This document shows, piece by piece, positions 57,787 through 64,000 of a DNA stretch of 64,000 nucleotides. Where the stretch lies: positions 26,558 to 90,557 of the forward strand of contig RYVZ01000011.1 of the NCBI GenBank assembly GCA_003979345.1, given 5' to 3'. Position numbers and translations under genes: made by a program. The notes beneath the pieces were generated by a model. It was given only the letters and a program-made list of their open reading frames with translations, did no database searches and was not told the origin of the DNA. The stretch's first letter is position 1; the number at the start of each line of letters is the position of its first letter. This DNA is from Lachnospiraceae bacterium. Lineage in GTDB: Bacteria > Bacillota > Clostridia > Lachnospirales > Lachnospiraceae.

Positions 57787-59484
57787 TTACCTGACTGCCT
57801 CCGTACGGATAATGAATTTCACGCTGGAGTCAATGTCTTGCGGCGCACCCGTGAACGTCCGGTACGAAGCTGCCGCATCCCTCACCGCTTCAAGCCTCTC
57901 CGAAAGTTCTATCAGGCTGTTATCCCCCATATCCGCAAATGCTCCTGCCAGCTCCTGAATGCCTTCTTTGTCAAGCTGTGCCATTCCGTCTGCGATCGTC
58001 CTGCTGCCAGCCGCAAGCGTATTGGCGCCATCACTTAAGGTGTCTAAGCCGTCGCAGAGCGTCCACGCACCCTGATTGACCGTATCCATGCCGCCTGCCA
58101 CCTCGTTTGCACCCTGCACGAGCGTCGCCATATCGCCGGCATTTGCCGCAAGCGCGTCATAGATGCCGCTTAACGTCGCAAGATAGGTCAGCTCATTCTG
58201 CGTCATGCCCTGTGCCTGCATCACGCTGGCAACAGCCTGTTCTTTTGGCATTCCATAGCCCGCCATCATCTGACCGACCGCCTGCTCGAACTGCGCATAA
58301 CCGTCATGCGCCGGCTGAAGCTGCATCATCATACCGGTCAGCGTATCCGCAAGCCGGCTCACACCTCCGGCGACCGCCCTGCTGCCGTCAGCAAGCTTCT
58401 GCGTGCCTGCCGCCAGCGCATAAGCGCCTTCCTTTGCCGACGCCGCGCCTGCTGCAAGCTCCTGCGCCCCTGCCGCCAGTTCACTGCTGCCGTCCACAAG
58501 CTGTCTGGAGCTGTCGGACAATAATGTCATGGATTCTTCCAGCGTATCAAGCTGTTCCGATACATTGCTTAAGTCAATGTCGGCTCCTAAGTCAATATCG
58601 GAAAACAAGTTCGGCAGTATCATCGTCAATGTCATTTCCAGCTCGAAATTTACGACATCCGCCTCGATTTCAAGAGAATCCGTATCCCCGCCCATCTTTT
58701 CCGCATCTATGCCGTTTTCTGCAAACGTCTCCTTTGTCTCTTCACTGATGCTTAAGTTCTCGGAAAGTCCCGGAAACGCAAATCCGACCACGATCGCATT
58801 GTTCCCCTCGGACAACACTTTTCCGTTTGAAACCGATACATTAGAGAAATGCTCAAGCGGCAGGACCGCGCCGCTCAAAACCGCAAACGGCACATAGACT
58901 TCGGTTTCGTTCCCTCCGATCACCGCCGTCTGCACCGCGCGGTTCTCATAATCAAAACGGATCACGACATGACCGCTTTGTCCTGCCAGCTCCTCCGGCT
59001 TAATCTCTTGGCCATCCAGATAATACGTCACGTTCAGTCCGACCGGCAGTTCTTTGTCCGTCGTTCCCTGATAATAAATATCAGAGCCGCCCGCCTGCCA
59101 TGTCAGGGCATTCCCGCTGCCTGCCGTATAAGACTGTGTTCCTTTTACGTTTTCAATATCCGTCAGAATCGTCTCATCCTCCAGCGTCTGCGCACCCTCT
59201 GCATTTTTCAACTGATTGCTCACGATCACGCTGCGCGTGCTTCCGTCGCTTCCCGCAATCACATAGACTGTTTCCTCCTTACCGGATTCCGCGCTGTGTG
59301 AGACGATTTGCTGCCCGAGTGCCTCATTCAGTACTTCCTCCGTCGCCTCCTCTTTTTCCGCAGCACTGACCTGATCCACATGCAGATCGCCTATCAGTAT
59401 CCCGCCTACGCAGGCCGTCACGGTCACTACGACTGCCGCAACCGCTGCTCCTTTCATCCACTTGCTATGTCTCATCTGTTTCAT
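57787..59484 (-). CDS. YhgE/Pip-like secreted protein with heptad repeats
   Basis: 565 residues. N-terminal signal or anchor (MKGAAVAAVVVTVTACVGGI), an extracytoplasmic beta-rich part, then long repeats of the type LAAGAQELAAGAASAKEGAY, ALAAGTQKLADGSRAVAGGV and LDTLSDGANTLAAGSRTIAD, the X-X-heptad repeats of YhgE/Pip proteins. There is no C-terminal membrane domain as in full YhgE. It is encoded directly downstream of an RND transporter and a TetR gene, so it may be a partner of that exporter outside the membrane. Confidence 0.8.
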   Translation of the reverse strand: MKQMRHSKWMKGAAVAAVVVTVTACVGGILIGDLHVDQVSAAEKEEATEEVLNEALGQQIVSHSAESGKEETVYVIAGSDGSTRSVIVSNQLKNAEGAQTLEDETILTDIENVKGTQSYTAGSGNALTWQAGGSDIYYQGTTDKELPVGLNVTYYLDGQEIKPEELAGQSGHVVIRFDYENRAVQTAVIGGNETEVYVPFAVLSGAVLPLEHFSNVSVSNGKVLSEGNNAIVVGFAFPGLSENLSISEETKETFAENGIDAEKMGGDTDSLEIEADVVNFELEMTLTMILPNLFSDIDLGADIDLSNVSEQLDTLEESMTLLSDSSRQLVDGSSELAAGAQELAAGAASAKEGAYALAAGTQKLADGSRAVAGGVSRLADTLTGMMMQLQPAHDGYAQFEQAVGQMMAGYGMPKEQAVASVMQAQGMTQNELTYLATLSGIYDALAANAGDMATLVQGANEVAGGMDTVNQGAWTLCDGLDTLSDGANTLAAGSRTIADGMAQLDKEGIQELAGAFADMGDNSLIELSERLEAVRDAAASYRTFTGAPQDIDSSVKFIIRTEAVR

Positions 59485-59537
59485 ATCGCACCATTCCTTT
59501 CCTAATACTATGTCAATCGATAATTGCGAAACGTCCT

Positions 59538-61658
59538 CTATAAGTTCTGAAGCTCCCCGACGATATTTTCTTTCCGCTCCCTTTTTTTGCGGAATCCCAT
59601 GCTCGTATGACAGATCAGTCCGTCAAAAATCAGGAACATACTCGGCAGCACAAGCAATACGACCGCCATACTGATGATCGCGCCGCGCGCCATCAGCATA
59701 CACAGCGCGCTGATCATATCAATGTTACTGTAAAGCCCGACGCCGAACGTCGCCGCAAAAAAGCTTAACGCGCTGACGATCACCGACTGGATCGACTGAC
59801 TGTGCGCCATAAAAACCGCTTCTTTTTTGGCAGCGCCCGCATAGCGCGCATCCTTGTACTTATTGGTCATTAAGATCGCATAATCCACGGTCGCACCAAG
59901 CTGGATCGTTCCTATCACGATCGATGCAATAAACGGCAGCGTCGTTTTCGTGTAATACGGCAGTCCCATATTGATAAAGATCGCAAACTCGATCACTGCG
60001 ACCAGAATGACCGGCAGCGAGATCGATTTGAATACGCATAAAATGAGCAAAAAGATCACCCCGATGGAGACAATCGATACCGTCTGAAAATCATGATTCG
60101 TGATGGAGATCAGATCCTTCGTGCAGGGAGCCTCCCCGATCACCATGCCGTCTGCATCGTAACGCTTCACAATGTGGAAAATATCATCGCACTGATCGTT
60201 GACTTCATCTGTCGCCACCTGATACTCGGAACCGATCAGCATCATCTCATATCTGTCGCTCACGACCTCGCTTGTCAGCGTGTCTGGAAGCATCTCTTTC
60301 GGTATGGTCGGTCCGAGCAGGGCGCTTAAGCCAAGTACATTTTTCACCCCGTCCACATGCCGGATCTCCTCGATCATCCGGTCTGTCTCACTCACCGGCA
60401 TTCCGGAATCCACCAAAACGATATGTGTGCTGCCCATCGCAAACGTCTCATCCAGTTTTTCATTCGCCATGATACTCGGAAGTCCCTTCGGCAGCGTTCC
60501 CGCCAGATCATAATACACATCGGTGCGGGTATACCCGATCGTCGCCGGAACCCAGATCACGGCAAAGAGCAGCGCCAGAATCACATAATGCTTTGTCACA
60601 AATTTCGACACGCCTGTAAATTTCGGTAAAAGCTGCTTATGACTCGTGCGCTCCAGCGCCCTGTCAAACAGCAGAATCATGGACGGTAAGACCGTCACGC
60701 AGCAGATCACGCCGATCACGACACCCTTTGCCATCACGATACCCAAATCCAAGCCAAGCGTAAAGCTCATAAAGCACAAGGAGATAAATCCGGCAACCGT
60801 CGTTAAAGAGCTTCCCATCACGGACGTGATGGAGCTGCCAATCGCATGCGCCATCGCATCATACTTATCCTCAGGATTTTTTTGTTTTTCCGCCTTATAG
60901 CTGTGCCATAAGAAAATCGAATAGTCCATCGTCACGCCGAGCTGCAGGACTGCGCTCAGCGCCTTCGTCACATAGGAGATCTCTCCCATGAAAATGTTCG
61001 TCCCCAGATTATAGACAATCGCCATACCGATACTCAACAGGAAGAACAGCGGTATCAAAAACGAATCCATCGTCAGCGACAGCACGATCAATGCCAGCAC
61101 CACCGCGATCAACACATAAACAGGCACTTCCTCGTCGGACAGATTCTTGATATCCGTAACGACTGCGCTCATGCCGCTGATGAAGCACCGCTCATCCGCA
61201 ATGCTCCGTATTTCCTCGATTGCATCCATCGTCTCGTCCGCCGACATCGTCGTGTCAAATAAGACTGCCATCAGCGTACAATCTGTATCCTCGTCATAAA
61301 ACGCTTCCCTGACGGAATCCGGCAGGATGCTGATCGGTACGGAGATATCCGCGATATCGTCATACCAGATCACGCTTTTTACATGCTCCACGCGTTCTAT
61401 GCGCGCTTCTAAGTCGCTGACTTCCCTCGGCGTCATTCCCTCCAGTACACAGATTGAAAATGCGCCCGTCCCGAAATCGTCAACGAGCAGTTCCTGTCCC
61501 TGCATCGTCTCGATATCTTCGGGCAGGTACGAGAGAATATCATAATTGACTCTCGTACTCACATACCCGATCCCCGCAGGAACGAGTAGCAGCAGGCTCA
61601 AAGCAAAAATGACATATCTGCATTTCACGATTCCCTTTCCAAGTTTATACATTTTCAT
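59538..61658 (-). CDS. MMPL/RND-superfamily transporter
   Basis: 706 residues. Twelve hydrophobic segments in two halves, each a single segment, a large outer loop and five segments. Marks: DYSIFLWHSYKAE (about residues 245-257) and VDYAILMTNKYKD (second half) are the GxxxDY-type motifs of MMPL proteins; GSSLTTVAGFISL is the sterol-sensing-like part. It exports lipids, drugs or other hydrophobic compounds by proton flow. In an operon with the heptad-repeat protein and near a divergent-like TetR regulator. Confidence 0.92.
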   Translation of the reverse strand: MKMYKLGKGIVKCRYVIFALSLLLLVPAGIGYVSTRVNYDILSYLPEDIETMQGQELLVDDFGTGAFSICVLEGMTPREVSDLEARIERVEHVKSVIWYDDIADISVPISILPDSVREAFYDEDTDCTLMAVLFDTTMSADETMDAIEEIRSIADERCFISGMSAVVTDIKNLSDEEVPVYVLIAVVLALIVLSLTMDSFLIPLFFLLSIGMAIVYNLGTNIFMGEISYVTKALSAVLQLGVTMDYSIFLWHSYKAEKQKNPEDKYDAMAHAIGSSITSVMGSSLTTVAGFISLCFMSFTLGLDLGIVMAKGVVIGVICCVTVLPSMILLFDRALERTSHKQLLPKFTGVSKFVTKHYVILALLFAVIWVPATIGYTRTDVYYDLAGTLPKGLPSIMANEKLDETFAMGSTHIVLVDSGMPVSETDRMIEEIRHVDGVKNVLGLSALLGPTIPKEMLPDTLTSEVVSDRYEMMLIGSEYQVATDEVNDQCDDIFHIVKRYDADGMVIGEAPCTKDLISITNHDFQTVSIVSIGVIFLLILCVFKSISLPVILVAVIEFAIFINMGLPYYTKTTLPFIASIVIGTIQLGATVDYAILMTNKYKDARYAGAAKKEAVFMAHSQSIQSVIVSALSFFAATFGVGLYSNIDMISALCMLMARGAIISMAVVLLVLPSMFLIFDGLICHTSMGFRKKRERKENIVGELQNL

Positions 61659-61796
61659 TAGCTCCTTTCTCCCCGGCAGACCCTCCGGACTGTTTACATC
61701 AAGGCTGTGCCTTGCTGATGCCCGTCTGCCGCGCCTGTTTCACTATCTCTTATCGAAGCAGTATACGCATTCTTTTTTCAAAACAAAATATGCAAA

Positions 61797-61835
61797 AAAA
61801 GAGAACTGTCATCAAAAAAATGACAATTCTCTCCG
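61797..61835 (-). terminator. terminator of the tetR gene
   Basis: AGAGAATTGTCAT-TTTTTTG-ATGACAGTTCTCT followed by TTTTTT, 41 bases after the TetR stop; it separates tetR from the RND operon transcript. Confidence 0.85.
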
Positions 61836-61876
61836 TATGTTCGTCCATTTTATACAAAAAGATGATTTTGTATTTT

Positions 61877-62455
61877 TTATTGCATCGTCTGTATCATATC
61901 CTGCATGGAATGTGTCAGCAAAAACTCATAGATTTCCGCCATGTCCGAGGGCGAAACCTCCGATTCCTCCGACAGCCACCGCATAACGATAAATGTAAGG
62001 GAATGTGCATAATACCCTGCCAGATTTTCGGCTGTGAGGAATTTCTTCATCAGCGGATCGCCGCTCTCAGCTTTCCCGCGCGTTTCCTCCGTGATATACT
62101 CATAAAGCATTCCCTTGATGCATTCTTTGGTGATGGACCAGAACGAATTCTGCCCTTCGAGCCTGCTCGCCCTGCGGTAAAATTCGCGCTCCTTTGAGAG
62201 ATTCGTAAAAATGATCGTGATCGCCGCATTGATCATCCCGCTTTTGATGAGCGGCATCATGGGTTCTAAGATCTCCGTGCGGATGATGCGCTCCAACAGT
62301 TCATATTTATCCTGAAAATGATTATAGAACGTCGGTCTGATCACGCCTGCTGCATCCGTAATGTCTTTGATCGTGATTTTTTCGATCGGCATACGGAGAA
62401 CCAGTTCCTTAAAGCTCTCCATTAAGCGTAAGTCCATTGCGCTTTTTGTCTGCAT
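61877..62455 (-). CDS. TetR/AcrR-family repressor
   Basis: 192 residues from ATG 62455 (GGAG upstream). HTH at about residues 25-47: ITIKDITDAAGVIRPTFYNH, FQDKYELLERII. The C-terminal ligand domain resembles DhaS-like TetR members. Promoter and inverted repeats lie upstream, so it is probably autoregulated and controls the RND exporter. Inducer unknown. Confidence 0.92.
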   Translation of the reverse strand: MQTKSAMDLRLMESFKELVLRMPIEKITIKDITDAAGVIRPTFYNHFQDKYELLERIIRTEILEPMMPLIKSGMINAAITIIFTNLSKEREFYRRASRLEGQNSFWSITKECIKGMLYEYITEETRGKAESGDPLMKKFLTAENLAGYYAHSLTFIVMRWLSEESEVSPSDMAEIYEFLLTHSMQDMIQTMQ

Positions 62456-62514
62456 ATCCACTGCTCCAATGCTCGGATTTTCCGCCGCATGCCAGGCAGA
62501 CGGCACTACGGAGT

Positions 62515-62608
62515 ATTTTATCGTAAAAAGAACCGTTTGACAATGCAGACAGTTATTTTTTGTTCCGTTTTTTCTTATATCTATAGGAATTTTTTATAAA
62601 ACGGTTCT
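62515..62608 (-). promoter_or_regulatory. tetR promoter with AGAACCGTTT inverted repeats
   Basis: TTGTCA (62538-62543), 17-base spacer, TAAAAT (62515-62520), minus strand. AGAACCGTTT at 62529-62538 lies in the promoter spacer; its reverse AAACGGTTCT is at 62599-62608. These are candidate TetR operator halves. Confidence 0.6.
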
Positions 62609-62685
62609 AAAATCGGATGCAGACATTAGGATATACCGTTCTTTGAATCTTTTGATATGTTTATGTCACCGCGGTACGTCACCAT

Positions 62686-62849
62686 TTACTCCTTTACAAC
62701 CCATCGACCGCTTCTGTTAGACCCCTCTCTTACAATCGAACCCTCCTCCTGTAATTTCTTAATTGTGCTCTGCACCTGTTTTCGGCTCAAATTCAATTCA
62801 GCCATAAGCATTGTTTGCGTGATCATGGGGTGTTCCCTTAAAATTGCTA
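62686..62849 (-). other. out-of-frame winged-helix C-terminus of the phase-variable gene
   Basis: In a frame one base earlier than the present reading frame, this stretch encodes ERKETIIAILREHPMITQTM, LMAELNLSRKQVQSTIKKLQ, EEGSIVREGSNRSGRWVVKE and a TAA at 62686-62688. It is an HTH_24-like winged helix, as found at the end of AlbA_2/RecG-like proteins. Losing one 11-bp repeat unit, or gaining two, would join it to the gene upstream. Confidence 0.75.
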
Positions 62850-63875
62850 TTATTGTTTCTTTTCTTTCAGTTCCTTTTTGGCTCCTTTCCGGCTCCTTTC
62901 CGGCTCCTTTCCGGCTCCTTTCCGGCTCCTTTCCGGCTCCTTTTCGGCTCCTTTTCGGCTCCTTTTCGGCTCCTTATTCAAAAATACTTCATGTATGAAT
63001 AATCTCGTTATAAAATAGCTACGATCATCATCGGTTTCAAACTCAGGCTTTGGAGAACCATTTCCTTCAAGTGCATCTAAAATCTTTTTGAAACCGGTAT
63101 TCCTGCCCTCTGTTAAATGCAGCTCTTTCAAGAAATCTCCGATTCGCCTGTTTCTATATCTACGATTTGACACACGATACTTTTTTAATCCTTCCTGTGT
63201 CACCGACCGACCCGGACCAGGAAAACTTACAATCTCCATCCTATCGTGTTCTATGCGCACCTCTATCGGTTCCCATATATCATATGCCCGATGATATACT
63301 GCATTTGACAATGCCTCTTCCACTGCCGCATACGGATAATTAAAATAACGATCCGCTTCTGCTCTGTCCGAATACTTCACTATTTTTTGTGTAATAATCG
63401 AATTTTTTATAAATTGAAGCGCCTCTCTAAGCTGTTGATGAATCGGTCCCTTAAAAGTATTCTCAATTATATGGTCACCGCCCAGCCCCTCCGGAAACTG
63501 TACAATATCTATTTGCGTATACGGAAAAAACTTATCCGGCTCCATGCTGAAAAACATAAGACCGACATTTTTGGGCTTTACATATTCCGGAAGATTACTA
63601 ATAATATTCATATCTCTGCAAACTTCCACAAAATCTCCTGTTCTTGCTTTTTCATACAGAGAACTCTTAATTTCTTTGAGATAATTCTGAATCAATGTTA
63701 TGTTTAAGTCTGATATCTCTGCCTGATGATTTACTCTGTCATCATAAGGCACCCGATTGGCAAGATTAAACAACTTTAAGGATGCAGCAGCATCCCATGT
63801 TTCTTTTAGTTCGACTCTTGCCCACTCAACGACTTCACCGGATAATAAATTTTTTATGTTTGTTGGTATCGCCAT
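62850..63875 (-). CDS. RecG-like/AlbA_2-type ATP-binding regulator, present C-terminal frame truncated
   Basis: 341 residues in the present phase. The N-terminus is VEWARVELKETWDAAASLKL, with the mid-part PYAAVEEALSNAVYHRAYDI and VSFPGPGRSVTQEGLKKYRV typical of HATPase-like RecG-related regulators. From about residue 300 it becomes an 11-residue repeat (EPERSRKGAGK), encoded by the 11-bp tandem repeat at 62880-62978, and stops 9 codons later. The winged helix expected at the end lies in another frame (62686-62849). It is likely to bind DNA only in the other phase. Confidence 0.8.
   Translation of the reverse strand: MAIPTNIKNLLSGEVVEWARVELKETWDAAASLKLFNLANRVPYDDRVNHQAEISDLNITLIQNYLKEIKSSLYEKARTGDFVEVCRDMNIISNLPEYVKPKNVGLMFFSMEPDKFFPYTQIDIVQFPEGLGGDHIIENTFKGPIHQQLREALQFIKNSIITQKIVKYSDRAEADRYFNYPYAAVEEALSNAVYHRAYDIWEPIEVRIEHDRMEIVSFPGPGRSVTQEGLKKYRVSNRRYRNRRIGDFLKELHLTEGRNTGFKKILDALEGNGSPKPEFETDDDRSYFITRLFIHEVFLNKEPKRSRKGAEKEPERSRKGAGKEPERSRKGAKKELKEKKQ
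62880..62978 (-). repeat. 11-bp tandem repeat inside the gene, eight full units plus a partial
   Basis: On the plus strand GGCTCCTTTCC starts at 62880, 62891, 62902, 62913 and 62924; GGCTCCTTTTC at 62935, 62946 and 62957; a degenerate ninth at 62968. Because 11 is not a multiple of three, each gain or loss changes the downstream frame. All three frames are open across the repeat. Confidence 0.95.
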
Positions 63876-64000
63876 ACATTCGTTCCCTTTAATCCATAAT
63901 ATTTAATCGCCACTTTATGAAATATCTAACTCATATGGTCTATCATAAACTATAAAATTCTGTTTATCTACTCGCTATTGTATTTTCTAACATATTATAC
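63876..64000 (-). other. upstream region of the phase-variable gene
   Basis: 125 AT-rich bases to the window end with a weak promoter-like arrangement; no further gene is supported. Confidence 0.4.

Noticed and set aside
62880..62978. CRISPR-like short repeats
   Set aside because: Units are 11 bp, head to tail without spacers, and lie inside a gene; this is a slippage array.

Overview
The window looks like a chromosome segment of a Gram-positive anaerobe of the Lachnospiraceae (Clostridia). The signs are moderate GC with AT-rich promoters, strong AGGAGG-type ribosome sites, intrinsic terminators, a SAM-I riboswitch in front of metK, a WalR-type box in front of a cell-wall hydrolase, and a DUF6145-like gene between coaX and birA. 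I cannot name the species. Most genes lie on the minus strand.

Layout. (1) 1-5.3 kb: accessory genes, namely a PLD-helicase (cut by the left edge) coupled to a small methyltransferase, a SHOCT-domain protein, and a PIN-domain toxin-like cassette between two 61-bp direct repeats. (2) 5.3-17.84 kb: an integrative element inserted in the 3' end of lysS. It carries a Tn916-type tyrosine integrase, three DUF6462-like DNA-binding proteins, a RelBE-type module, an S24 repressor facing a divergent operon across a switch with three operators, a broken replication initiator (first 39 codons only), iteron-like repeats, two putative nuclease cargo genes, and ParA/ParB. No relaxase or secretion gene is visible. 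The displaced native lysS tail and terminator survive at the far left end (5278-5326), which defines both boundaries. (3) 17.8-62.5 kb: core genes, including lysS-greA-dusB, coaX, birA, argF, an NfeD/SPFH pair, cell-wall hydrolases, proC, an RNA methyltransferase gene, pfkA, dnaE, metK with its riboswitch, an HD-GYP protein, murA, dinB, a small alarmone synthetase, a hemolysin III protein, galE, yggS, nagA, an unusual MshEN-CheX-receiver fusion, a tRNA-Ala, a GNAT protein, and a TetR/RND export locus. (4) 62.7-63.9 kb: an ATP-binding regulator gene whose 3' end contains an 11-bp tandem repeat. Its C-terminal winged helix is now out of frame, which looks like phase variation.

The most notable observations are the phase-variable regulator at the right end, the lysS attachment-site reconstruction, the c-di-GMP-type MshEN-CheX-REC fusion, the repressor switch and replication relics in the element, the two nuclease-like cargo genes, and a candidate stand-alone small RNA near 46.2 kb. 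Everything here comes from reading the sequence; no database search was run.
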